64,000 nucleotides of DNA from Struthidea cinerea. Its lineage: Eukaryota; Chordata; Aves; Passeriformes; Corcoracidae. Location of the stretch: the NCBI GenBank assembly GCA_013397865.1, contig VZTI01001046.1:101261-165260 (forward strand), written 5' to 3'. Position numbers and translations under genes: made by a program. Below, in pieces: positions 12,623 through 23,641 of the stretch. How positions within the stretch are numbered: the first letter of the stretch is position 1; every line of letters begins with the position of its first letter. The notes under the pieces are model-generated. The model saw only the letters and a program-made list of their open reading frames with translations. It was not told the DNA's origin and did not search any database.

Positions 12623-13711
12623 TTTCCTCACCTGTTTGTGCTTCAAGGGCAGTGTGAAATGAGGTGCTGATAGCCAGTGGTCTGGCTGTTCCTCCAGTGT
12701 GACTCCAGGCTCTTCAGATCCTGCAGGTGAAAATTGCTTTGGTGGGAGCTGGATTGAATCAATCCCCCCTGCTCTGACAGAGCTCTCCCTGTACTTCTTG
12801 TGCTGCTTTTCACGACTGTCTGGTCTCTGGAAGGAAAACAAGCCAAGGAATCCCTAACAGCAGGTTGATGTAATCATTGCACTGAGCATGCCAATGAGTT
12901 GTTATCACTCCTGGTTGCCTGGGGAGCTGCTGGTTTGTCATGTCAGAAACTTTCCTGCCAGTACATGACATTCACAGTCAGATTTTTTTCAGCTTGGATC
13001 TGAAATCTTTGATAGGACAAAGTCATTGATGGAGGAGCAGGGAAATGTTTGGAAGGGAAGGAAAAGGAATGTTTTACATGGGCATTGTTGTGCATGAGCT
13101 CTGTCAGGCTGCAAAAACCTTGCTGCATTTGAATCATAGAATCATTTTAACCAAGAAGTGCATTTACCACGCTTCACTCCTGTGTTTACTCCTGCTGTTA
13201 CCTCTGAAATGACACCATGAATCCTGGTCCTGTCGTGCTTTGTCGTGCTGAAACTGCCAATTCCCGCTGAACAACATTCCCAGGAGAGCTGGGACAGCCA
13301 GGGAATTATTCCTTGTGGTGTTCCCTGTAGCAGCAGAGCCCTGATGTGGACATTTGGCTGCTGGGCTGTGTCTGTGCCACGAAAGCTCACAGGGACAGCC
13401 CTACCAGCAAAGCTTTTCCGTGTGAGTGTGGCTCTGGGAAGGGCTTTGCCAGAGATCCGGATGCAAGATGGGGCAGAGTTTTGTTTGCCAGGCGAGCTGT
13501 TGACATATGGTCCAATAAATGCAGTTTATGAAAAGCCAGAGATAATATTTACCTTGAGAAATCCGTTGTTGGGAATGAATGGCAAGTGGGAGTGAGTGCA
13601 CTGCTGTCACCTTGGCCACCCACCCCAAATGTCACCGTGTGAGGATCCAGGAGGGCCGGGCAGTGGGTGAGGGAACAACCTGACACTCGGTGCTGTGCTT
13701 TAGTTGATGTG

Positions 13712-13787
13712 GTGGTGGTGGTTGATCCATGGTTGGATGATCCTGGAGGTCTTCCCCAACCCTGAATATTCTGGGATTCTGTGATCA
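13712..13787 (+). mobile_element. CR1 LINE extreme 3' tail
   Basis: A short remnant: GGTTGGATGATCCTGGAGGT, CTTCCCCAACCCTGAATATT, then CTGGGATTCTGTGATC. It lies 124 bp before the exon 3 acceptor. Confidence 0.65.
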
Positions 13788-13910
13788 GGCAGGCTGCTGG
13801 AGGAGAGGGCTGCTCTTACCCTGTGAGTAGCTGTACCTCCTCCTGGGCGTTCCAATACCACTTGTGACCCTTTTCTCCTCTCTTCCTCCCTGTCCTCCCT
13901 CTCCCTCCAG

Positions 13911-14464
13911 GGTTTAATGCCATGGCTGCAGATGAAAGCGCTACAGAAAAGCAAGTGGGGGAACCAAAAATGGCAGTAGACGGTGAAACCAACGGTTCCT
14001 GTGAGCACAGCGAGGGTGGGGGCCACCCAAACCCAGCGAAAAACACTCAGGACAACACGAAAGTGAGCCAGCAGGACTCTACTACTAAATTAAATAGGAT
14101 AGCAGAGAACGGCATTTCGGAGCGGGACGGCGAGCCTGGGAAGCAAAACCATCTGAAAGCAAATGACTTCACACAGACTTCAGTCACAGGGAGCAATGGA
14201 TATATCCTAACCAAGCAGATGGCGCAGGAGCAGCCTCTAAGGACTACCAGCTTTGCTTCTCTCACTGGCCACGCTGCAAAAACCCTGCCTGGAGGAGCTG
14301 GCAAAGGCAGGACTGTGGGCTCCTTTGCCCAGCTCCAAGCCACGATGCCAAGCAAGCTCGGGGAGGGCAGTAAGGACACGGATGCTAAAAAAGGCCCCGC
14401 TGCTAACGCTGAAGTTAAGGTTCACCGAGCACGGAAGACAATGCCTAAACCCACCCCCAGCCTG
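13911..14464 (+). CDS. EHMT1: EHMT1 exon 3 (disordered N-terminus with ARKT motif)
   Basis: 554 nt, acceptor CTCCAG, donor gtaatg at 14465; phase 1 in, 0 out. It encodes residues 30-214. A Met at 13922 opens MAADE, which is also present in human GLP and could serve as an internal start. The exon is rich in Ser, Gly, Asn and Lys and reads as disordered. Near its end HRARKTMPK contains ARKT (14429-14440). In mammalian GLP the Lys of this H3K9-like motif is automethylated and bound by chromodomain proteins such as HP1 and MPP8; its codon here is 14435-14437. Reading past the donor reaches a stop at 14528. Confidence 0.97.
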
Positions 14465-17249
14465 GTAATGTACCTGCCCAGCACAGAGTGCTGCTGCTGG
14501 GCTTGCTCTCGGCTTTCTCTGGGGGTGTGAGGGATACCTGGCTGCATGGCAACAACGTGGCATTCAGAGCTTGCCCACTGAGTGGATTGGTTTTTTATTT
14601 TTTTAATAGATATATATTTATTTTAATTTTTTCTCTTCCAACAGACAGAGATGTTAAAATAGATGGTCACATGGCCCCCACCAGCTCCCGTCCCCAGTGT
14701 GTTTCTAAATATATAATTGATCAATTGCCTCTTCCAACAGAACTATGTGAGACACTAAATGGCCTTTCTCTCTTGACTCTATTGCTCATCAACCTCTGCT
14801 GACATCCAGAGCTGCTTGTGAAACAAATTAGATTTCTTCTAAGGTCGACCCGAAGGAAATTAGGCATAGCATGTAAACTTGAGGCTCCTCCTAAGCTTGG
14901 AAGCTGTCAAGGAGCTGATCTGTTAGGCAGCTTGATTGCATTGCTGTAGGAATCGTTATAGGGCTAAAGCAGATGATGATTTCTCTCCATGTTGGGAAAT
15001 GTTCTCCCCAGAATCCTTAGGGGGGTGGATTTACCATCACTCAATAAAGCAGAGCCCTGCTTTGTTTTGGGAGGCCTAAGGAGGTGTCATTTGGTGCAAT
15101 CATGTCACAGAGGGGAGGGCAGAAATGGGCCTTGCTTTGTCATGGCACAGGTTTGGTTATTTTTTTGTTCTTTGCCAGAGGGAGGAAATATATCCTACAA
15201 CAGGCAGATCTCCACTACAAGCAGTTGGTTTTCATCCCTGTGATGCTTTATGTGACTACAGTGAGCTCAACCCTCTCATTGTGCTGTGCCTGAGGGTGGA
15301 GGGAGACTGGCCTTTGGGTCAAGGGAAGGATCAGCCATGGGAGTCGTTCCCAGAAATGCATGGAAGCTGCTGCAGCTTTGTCAGGTTCTGCGGGATGGAT
15401 TGGCGCTGTGATCCAGCAGATCCAAAGTGGCCCTCAGATGCCCCCCACAGCACAGCACAGCAGTGGTGTGCTGTGAAGGGCTCCAAGATGCGAGTCCCTG
15501 TGGTCTGGAGCAGGGAAAGAGAGAGAAAAAAGGGAAAAGAGAGGGGTGGCACCTCGCCAGCCCCAGATGGGGAAAGGGCCCTTGGCTGCGGCACCACCTG
15601 TGCCTCCGGAAGCAGCTGGGAGTGCAAAGAGCACAGCAAGATCACAAACCTGTGGGCACCGGGCTCGGGAGAGGGGCAGAAACCACACCTGCCTGCCAGG
15701 ATTTCCAGGCAGCCTCCCCAGCCACTCATTTCCCCTCTGCCTTGCCCTGGCCGTGTTTGAATTCTCTGCTCTCACCCCGGCTGTGCTTCCTGGCTTGCAC
15801 AGGGAAGCCCAGCTGCCATAAATCTCCCAGGAGGATATCTCTCACCCAAGGAGGGCTTTGCAGCCCAAGCTGCCTCCATCCCCCAGTTGTGCACTGGAAT
15901 TAGGCTGGGCAAACCCCCAGACCCTTGTGGAATTTAACACACAGAGATCCCATGGGGCTGAGCAATTGAAAGAGGCAATTCCCCCCTAAAAGGCGACTGC
16001 TAGGTTAGGAGGGAGTGTTTTCCTCATTCATATTTTATGATACATCAGAAGAATATTTATATTCAGCCCCTTGGGCTTCAAGGTTTGTGTCTGGGAAGTG
16101 GTGTGTGGTGTTGGGGAGCTCTGGGAGCGCTGGGACGCGCGGCTCGCTGGGATGGTGCTGGTGATCCTAATTTGCTCACACGACAAAAGCAGCTTCAAAA
16201 ACCCAAAGCCTGCACTTGTTGGGCTGCTCTAGAAGGTACAGAGCCTGTCCTCAGCTCCTCTGGCCGTTTGCCTTGGGCTTAAAATAGGGAGAGAAGCAAC
16301 ATTCCCAGGAAGGGTGGTGAGAAGAGGTTGTTCCTATGTTCTCCTCTCAAGCCTCTGCAGCTGAATGGGAACCCAAGATTTGATCTCAGTTCTGCAAGAC
16401 AATAAAACATCTGTTGTGTTCGGCCTTCCTGATAATTACTACCTCATTTTCCCCCATTGTCTCTGGAATTTACATGCTATTTTCTTTGGAGCAGCAGAGT
16501 CCTTGGTAGTTGTCATTTTTCTGTCCTGATTATTTCTTTGTTGAGCTGCTTAGAGGAGGCTCCTCAGCCCAGCAGCTCAGGAGCTTTTCCTGCACCAACC
16601 TTCACACCTTTCCCCTTCAAAACTACCATGAAATCAGGTGCTGTATCCCAGGAAATAAATTGTGGAAATCACCCAGAAGCTGACATTACAGAAGGAGTTT
16701 GCTTGGCTAGTATTTTTTAGAGCATTGTTGTTTTCTTGGTGAAACTGTTCTTGCAGAACTGTTCTGCCCGGGAGGAGGAGGGGAGGAGGGTATTTTGCTG
16801 CCTGCAAAGTGTGAACATTTGTTCCCCCTGGCTCCTGCAGAAACCCACTGGGGCCAAAAAATTGTTTTCTGTAATCCAACAGCTGCCAGGGGACCTTGGT
16901 AGCCTTTTCCTGCACATGTGAATTGGTCTCTGAAAGGAAGAAGAGAATTTTCTCACCAGTTTAACAAGCTTTTTCTCTGTTTAGGAGTTGCTTCCTGAAT
17001 TGGGATCGAAGCTGAATCTGAAACAGGTGACAATTTTAATTGATGTTGTCGCATGTTAAGGTGGTTTTTGAACAGAGACCTCGGCAGAGTTGTTGACAGC
17101 ATCATTTCTGCTCCCCTTCTGAACAGAGCAGTCACACAAGCATTGCACCTTTTGGAGGAATCTTTCTTTCACTCCTAATCCATTTTACAACCCTGTTAAG
17201 AACCCAAAAGTTCCCAGGGCCAGGCCACAGACTGAAAGGCAAGTGTGCG

Positions 17250-17266
17250 TCTGTGTGTGTGTGTGT
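17250..17266. repeat. (TG)n microsatellite
   Basis: A short run of TG dinucleotides inside intron 3, preceded by an imperfect GTGTGCGTC stretch. No function is apparent. Confidence 0.7.
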
Positions 17267-18037
17267 CCTGTGCTTGGAGAAGGCCCCTCCTGCTTGGAAA
17301 CCACAGTTTCTGAGCTTCACATCAGGAAAACATAAGGGACAAAGGATGGTAGAGGGAATGAGAGCATCCCAGAGTTCCCTTTGGAGACAGGAGGAGCAGG
17401 TGTCTGAATTGGGAATCCCAGGTTGTGTTCCCTTTCCTTGGTTGGAGTTTGGGGTGTGTGTCTCTGGTGGTTTTTTTTTATGCTGTGCAGAGGACTGGGT
17501 CAGGAAATAGTGCAAAAATCCTTTAAATGAGTGTTTTGGCCTGATTCGCAGTGTGTCCCTGAAATGCCAGGTACCAGGTTAACTGGGGGAGACAGTGTGG
17601 GCTGGGAGGAAGAGCTTGGAGCAGGACGTGCTTTGCTTATGTTGGTCTTTCTACCAATATTCATCAAACTATTCCTTTAAATTCCTGATCCCAGAGCTTT
17701 TATACTGCCTCCTTTGTGTGTGCATACACAGGTGCTGCTGTGCTCACCTGCCTGGGCTGGGGCTGCTCTGCAGGAGCCCCTGGCCTGAGAACACCCTGTG
17801 CCCATCTCTTGGGGCCAGGCAGGTGGCAGCTGGGGAATTGCAGGGGTCTGGGATTGCTCAGCGAGCTCTGACCCTCCCACGTGCAGAAAACATAAAGCAA
17901 AAGGGCAGGGCCTAATGGGGTGATGGTAATGGGGATGTTGTGTCCTCCAGGACCCCCTCCAGAGGGGTATCCAGGTGTGCTCCACGGGACTGAAAGTGTG
18001 AAATCCGTGGGTGTGAGCTTGGGCAGAGTTAAATACC

Positions 18038-18470
18038 ATGGAATCACAGAATATCCTGAGCTGGGTGGGACCCACCAGGATCATCCAGCCCAGCTCCTGG
18101 CCCTGCCCAGACACCCCAAATCCCACCCTGGGCATCCCTGGCAGCGCTGCCCAAACGCTCCTGGAGCTCTGGCAGCCTCGGGGCCGTGCCCATTCCCTGG
18201 GGAGCCTGGGCAGTGCCCAGCACCCTCTGGGGGAAGAGCCTTTCCCTGATCCCAGCCTGAGCCTGCCCTGGCCCAGCTCCAGCCGTTCCCTGGGTGCTGT
18301 CCCTGTCCCAGGAGCAGAGACCGGAGCTGCCCCTTGGGAGGAGCTGCAGCCCCCGGGGAGCTCTGCCCTCAGCCTGCTCCAGCTGAACAATCCCAGTGCC
18401 CTCAGCTGCTCCTCACGGGCCCCTCCAGCCCCTTCCCCATCTTCCCTGATGGGAAATCTCCTTCAGGAGT
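18038..18470 (-). mobile_element. CR1 LINE 3' fragment, long copy
   Basis: From the tail GGAATCACAGAATATCCTGA the plus strand reads antisense through GGCAGCGCTGCCCAAACGCT and CACCCTCTGGGGGAAGAG to a CTGCTCCAGCTGAACAATCC block. The 237-codon minus-strand open frame here is this element, not a gene. Confidence 0.87.
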
Positions 18471-21024
18471 GACAAGGCTGCCATTGGGCTTCGTACCCAG
18501 AGGGGTTGCTGCAGAGGGAAGTGGCAATGAGGGCTGTTGTGCAGTGCATTTAATTTGATATTTAACTGGTTGTGCTGGTGCTGCTGAGGCGGCTGTGCTG
18601 GCTGGAGGTGTTGCCCCAGCTCTGACCACAGCCCACAGAAACAACGGCCCTGGCCCCAGCAGAGGGGTTTATTTCTGTCAGGAGCCCTGGTGTCACATCT
18701 GGCCTGGGCTCCCCTGTTTCGTTTTGACTGATGTGTGACACTCCCTTGCCTTGGAGCTGCTTGGTGCAGGAGGGGACAGGGATGACATCCACAGCCCTGA
18801 GTGCTCTGCTTCAGAAACACACTGAACGCAGGTTTGGGGCAACATCTACGCTTAAGCTCAGTCTACCTGGCTGCCTAAACCACGATTTCATGTAGACATG
18901 TGACTGCACTCAGATCAGTGCAATTGCAATCAAGTCTCAATGGAATCCCCCCTCTAATGGGCACACGTTAATCAGCAGATGAAAGGTGGATCAGCCTTGC
19001 AGCTGGTCTGAGCTAGACTAAGACCAAAGCCCTGCAGGTTTGTTGCTCCAAGCTAAGGCTTGATCAGGCTCCTGAAATTCAGCAGTGAGAAACACAGTCC
19101 TGCAGCAGCAGAGCGAAGGCAGAGCAGCACCACTACAGCTCCTATCATCTGCTTGTGATCAATTTTTTATAGCAGACTGATATTTCTTGCTTAACCACCA
19201 CTCACCAGTTGTTAGAGGCAGATCCCCCTGGGAGCTGCTGCTTTGTGCTCTTCAAAGGCAGTGCCTTGGTGCGAATCTCCTGACCCTGGGCCTGATGGAT
19301 GGAGAGGCTGAGCTGCTCCCTGGCAGCTGCTCTGTTCCCAGTGGCAGTGCTGGTCAGCTCACTCCTCCTGCCCGCTTGGCTCTGGTTTGCAGCTCGTTCT
19401 GTGCTGGAGATGAAAGTCCTGCAAAGCAGAGAAGTAAGGAAGCGCATAATCTAAGCCTGAGGTGGTGTCAGGCCTCAAGAGCCCTTCTGCAGAGCTCTTA
19501 GAGCTGCCCTGCTCCCAGGCAGGACCTGTGCCTGTGTTCTTCCACGAGCACTCTGGTTTCTCTGCCAGCCTGCTGGTTGTGGTAATGGAAAAACCCTTTA
19601 GGTGCTGGGCAGTGGGAAAAATGCCACGTGGGGGTTATGGAGTCAGCACAGGGATCCATTACAGAGGTTGGTTTGTTCTGTGGTTTTGCTTTCAGGAAAA
19701 AAAACCAAAACAACTGAGGCTGTTCTATCTTTTGCCATTTTTAATAACTTCTCCCCGCTGCTGTTGGGAACTTCTGTGCCAATAATACAAATGTGCTCGA
19801 TCCCATTAAAACGTAGACAGCACTTGAGTTTAATTTTTGTAAACACATCAAACATTGTGTTCTTGCCCCAATCTAAGCAGATTTCTTGGCTGTGTTTCTC
19901 ACAAGGGGGTTGGACCTAGTGATGCTCCCATTTTTGCTGTTTCCAGGCACAAGCATTGCTAGAAATGTTGGAACATCTGCCCACCTTCTTCACTATTCCC
20001 AGCATGAAATTGTGACTTTTTTCTGCAGAGGGTGAGCTGATACCACATGAGAAACTGCAAGAAATGAAGATGTTGGTGCTGCAGTTTCTTTTTCTCTCTC
20101 ATTTATAGCCCTTTCTTGGCCTGCAGTGGCCCACACGTGTGGGGGTTAGGACAACACGTGGCCACAGGGAGCTCAGACTGCGTCTTGGAGTTTCCTTTGC
20201 ATGGGATTCCGCTCTCAGTGCTTCTCTCAAACTGTGGGTAAAACCTGTTTAATATGAACAGCAAAGATGTCACTGTTTCATGTAGCTGAGAACCAGGAAA
20301 GGTGGTGAGAGAACTGACTGTGGGTACTTAAAAATTCGTGCTGATCCTTTTTATTACAATCCTTAGATGGAACATTTTTAATGTATATATACATACACAC
20401 ACGAGAGATCTCTTCACCTCTTTCTGGGAATTCTTGCTCTTTACCATTGCTGCACATGCCTCCAAGTAAATCTTTATCTCACAAGACTTAATTTGATTTA
20501 AAAAAAAATTTTACCAGAATTGCCATGCAGAAGTCACATTTAGCAGTTGTCGTGCAGCCTGTTGTAGATTTTAAATTTATTTCTGTGTTGTAATTACAGA
20601 GGGAGAGAAAAACACCAAGCTAATAGCATACTACTTTTTAATTTAAAAATTGGATTGTATTCTTCCAAACAGCCTGGCATGTCCTGAATGTGAATTCCTG
20701 ATGTTTTTGGAATAACAGCACCTTTTATCAGAGACCAGTTGCAAAAACCTGCACTTAAAGGACACAAAGTGCAGCCCTTGTTTACACTTGTGTCAGATCT
20801 GCCTGTCCCAAGCCTATTTTTCTAATTTTAAGTTAGAAATGGAAAGCATTGGATATTTCAGGGGACTTGGGAATTCTCAGAATAATTTTGTTGCCCAGAG
20901 TTACTGTTAACCTTTAGATCTATAAACTCAGGACTTTTAAGAGGTATAAATAGTATTGTTGAGACTATTCTTGGCATGCTGTGCCCTGCGCTCCTGACGT
21001 GCATTTTTTAAGGGGTGGAACAAC

Positions 21025-21420
21025 TGGGAGCAGACTCAGGAGTGATCCAACGTCCGGAAAATGATCCTATGGGCACTTAATTTGCTCATTCTATTAAAAT
21101 TATTGAAGAGAAAGTTTAAAAAAAAAAATAGCAGCTGGTCATAGCCCATAAGTATCTCCTGGGAGCGAGAGGTTCTGATGAGACAGGGCTTTTTAATTTA
21201 GTTGCAAAAGCATGATGCATTTAATTATTTGACAGTGAGAGCAATTAAGCAGTGGAACAACAAATCAAAGGCTATGGTGGATTTGTCATCTTTGAAATCG
21301 TTAATCCAAGACTTGCTGCCCTTTTTAGAAAAGCTGTGGCAATTGAGCCATAAGTTATGGGCTTGATGCAGGAATCATTGGCACTTTGATGGCCTTTTGC
21401 TGTGGGTCATTTCTGATTAT
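21025..21420 (+). mobile_element. Ancient, diverged CR1-type LINE relic
   Basis: AT-rich and heavily mutated, yet it keeps the CR1 order: GCCCATAAGTATCTCCTGGG, then GACAGTGAGAGCAATTAAGC, AGTGGAACAAC, a GTGGATTTGTCATC segment and AAGTTATGGGCTTGATGCAG. These phrases match old CR1/L3-like elements known from turtles, crocodilians and other amniotes better than the young avian CR1 copies nearby. The 5' limit is uncertain. Confidence 0.65.
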
Positions 21421-21692
21421 CATTAGAGCTTTGCTGGGCCTGGCTCTGCCGGCACCACGCACGTGGCACAGCCTAATTAGGGGAATCAGCCTCTTCCCCG
21501 TTTGTTCCCAAGGTCACATTGCTTGAGAGCGGTGGCCGAGGGTGCCTGTTTGAACCTGAGAGCTTTTATTGCTTCCTGCTTTTTATTCCGGCCTTGCTTT
21601 CGCCTGGATTCCTTTTTCTGTTTGGGTTTTTCAGCTGTTGCTTCACGGGTCCCGTAAGAAGAGTTCTCCTGCAAGTGGAGCAGCACTTAAAC

Positions 21693-22160
21693 CTTGGAAT
21701 CATGGAATGGTTTGGGCTGGAAGGGACCTAAAAGCCCATCCAGTGCCACCCCTGCCATGGCAGGGACACCTCCCACTGTCCCAGGCTGCTCCCAGCCCCA
21801 ATGTCCAGCCTGGCCTTGGGCACTGCCAGGGATCCAGGGGCAGCCACAGCTGCTCTGGGCACCCTGTGCCAGGGCCTCCCCACCCTCCCAGGGAACAATT
21901 CCTGCCCAATATCCCATCCAGCCCTGTTCTGCGTCAGTGTGAAGCCATTCCCCCTTGTCCTGGCACTCTGTGCCCTTGTAAAGAGTCTCTGTCTGTCTTG
22001 TAGCTCCTTCAGGTCCCGGAAGGCCGCGGTGAGGTCTCCCCAGAGCCTTCTCTTTTCCAGGCTGGACAATCCCAGTTCTCCCAGCCTTTCCTTGTGTTCT
22101 GCTGCCTGTGCTCCTGTTTTGCTGGAGCGGCTCTGCCCAACGTGCCTGCTGTACAGCTGG
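21693..22160 (-). mobile_element. CR1 LINE 3' fragment, long copy
   Basis: The plus strand reads GGAATCATGGAATGGTTTGG, GCAGGGACACCTCCCACTGT, GGGGCAGCCACAGCTGCTCT, CCCCTTGTCCTGGCACTC and TTCTCTTTTCCAGGCTGGAC, all antisense CR1 in consensus order. It explains the 274-codon minus-strand open frame in this area. Confidence 0.92.
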
Positions 22161-22599
22161 ATCACCTGTGGGATAAATCAGAGGGCAAATCCAGTCTAAA
22201 ATGTCACGGCAGAGGCAGCTTTTACCCCGCCGGCTGCTGCCGCTGTGGGAGAGAAGGACAAGCTGTGACTTTGTTTCATGTGTTTCCTTTGCTCTCCGGG
22301 TACCTCCTTGCTGGGCTGAGACAGGAAAATGTTTCAGTGAGCTGGGCTGAGGGGCCTTGCACTGACCTTGGCTTCCCTCTGCCACACTCGCCACAAAAAA
22401 GGCACAGGAATAAAAGCACCATGAAACCAAGCCATGACTGTTTAAACACAGATGGGAAAGGGAAGCACAAATACAGGCTGGACCTCTCTGTCTGAGGCTT
22501 TTAGGGTACATGGAATGGAGTTAGACACTCAGGAAGGGAATTGTTTCCTAAATTAGAGGAGAAAACATTGAAGTAACATCAAAAGCTGAGAAGCGGCTC

Positions 22600-22694
22600 T
22601 CAGGGACGTGGTTTAGTGGTGGACTTGGCACTGCTGGGTTAATGGTTGGACTTGGTGACCTTAGAGGTCTTGTCCAGCCTAAATGATTCTCTGT
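22600..22694 (+). mobile_element. CR1 LINE 3' tail
   Basis: GGGACGTGGTTTAGTGGTGG, ACTTGGCACTGCTGGGTTAA, then GGTTGGACTTGGTGACCTTA and a CCTAAATGATTCT end. This is the CR1 3' terminus, about 95 bp. Confidence 0.85.
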
Positions 22695-23463
22695 GGAGCT
22701 GTGGGAACCCTTCTTTCATACCCAGAGGTGCAGGATGAGACTTTGTATTGAGTTCTCGCTCAGATCAGAGCAGATGTGAGCGGCTGTGGTGCCTGAGGGG
22801 GACTGCAGGAGCAAGCACAGAGTTCCCTTGGTTTGCAGTGGGAGCTTGGAGCCTGCCTGGGGCTTGGAATAGCAACAGCTGGAGTGGGAATACGTGGTTT
22901 AAGGGCAGCTTGGACAGGTGTCTGTAGATGCACCTGCAGTGTCACACAAAGAGCTTCTTTGCCTGTGTTTGTCGTGTGCTGGGCTAGAGGGGGGAGCCTT
23001 TGCTGAGGCTCAGTGGTGCCAAATGCTGTCCAGAAGGAAAGATCCCTTTCCTTTGCTGCCTGCTCCTCCAAAACAGCTCTGCACGAGTGTTCTGAGCTTG
23101 CTTGGTATGACAGCCGTGCTCAGGGCGTGTTCCAGGTGCGTTGGTTACGTTGGTTCCTCTCTTCCAGGGCTACCCAAAGCTGTGTAAACGGGGTCTGCTC
23201 CTTGTCATTACCTCTGCGGGGTCACCTGTCACCTGCACAGCCTTCAGCCGGTGAGGGGCTCACCCCAGCCAGGCTGGCAGTGTTTAGGCAAATCCCCCTG
23301 ACGTGCTGGAGGAAGGGCCGTGTGCTTCTGCTGGGAATGTGTGGTCCTGCCTTCAAATGGAAGTGATTACGGTCGAGAGAAAGGAATTGAAATTAATTCC
23401 CTAATTTTTTTAAAATTACTTATTCAATGCGGAAACTCAATTTAACTGCCTTTTGTTTTCCAG

Positions 23464-23641
23464 CATGCAAGTAAAGACCCCAAAGATGGGAGAGACAGCA
23501 GAGATCAGAAGGAATCCAAGGAGAAGGAGTTTGAGAACATGCTGGACTTTGTGAAGCCGTTGTCCTTGCCCTCTCTCCCGGGCCTTCACCAGTCACTACC
23601 TCAGAACCAGAGCTATGTGGCCACCACCAAGTCGCAGACAG
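23464..23641 (+). CDS. EHMT1: EHMT1 exon 4
   Basis: 178 nt, acceptor TTCCAG, donor gtgaaa; phase 0 in, 1 out. It encodes residues 215-273. It begins HASKDP and ends with LHQSLPQNQ and ATTKSQT, all characteristic of GLP. The middle is charged (KDGRDSRDQKESKEKEFEN) and probably disordered. No catalytic or binding domain lies here. Confidence 0.96.

Larger units (their letters stand above)
2818..13910 (+). other. EHMT1: intron 2
   Basis: Eleven kilobases of non-coding sequence. It contains CR1 fragments at 5145, 6728, 7327, 11713, 12238 and 13712, plus a short GT run near 10438. The remaining sequence (for example 7500-11700) shows only chance open frames. The pyrimidine tract at 13869-13908 leads into the exon 3 acceptor. 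Confidence 0.85.
14465..23463 (+). other. EHMT1: intron 3
   Basis: Nine kilobases of non-coding sequence. It holds CR1 copies at 18038, 21025, 21693 and 22600 and a TG run near 17250. Two CpG-poor, AT-rich, repeat-free blocks (14580-14990 and 18830-19180) might be conserved non-coding elements. Stretches 15000-17900 and 19200-21000 show no recognisable feature. Confidence 0.8.

Noticed and set aside
12004..12657. 217-codon plus frame
   Set aside because: Covers the CR1 copy at 12238-12622; no host protein similarity.
14627..14654. Splice-acceptor-like TTTTCTCTTCCAACAG in intron 3 as an alternative exon
   Set aside because: The following sequence reaches a stop within a few codons and does not match any GLP segment.
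17677..18390. 237-codon minus-strand open frame
   Set aside because: Overlaps the CR1 copy at 18038-18470 and continues into unique sequence without any recognised domain.
21687..22511. 274-codon minus-strand open frame
   Set aside because: Mostly the CR1 3' region at 21693-22160 read in its sense direction; not an intact reverse transcriptase or host gene.
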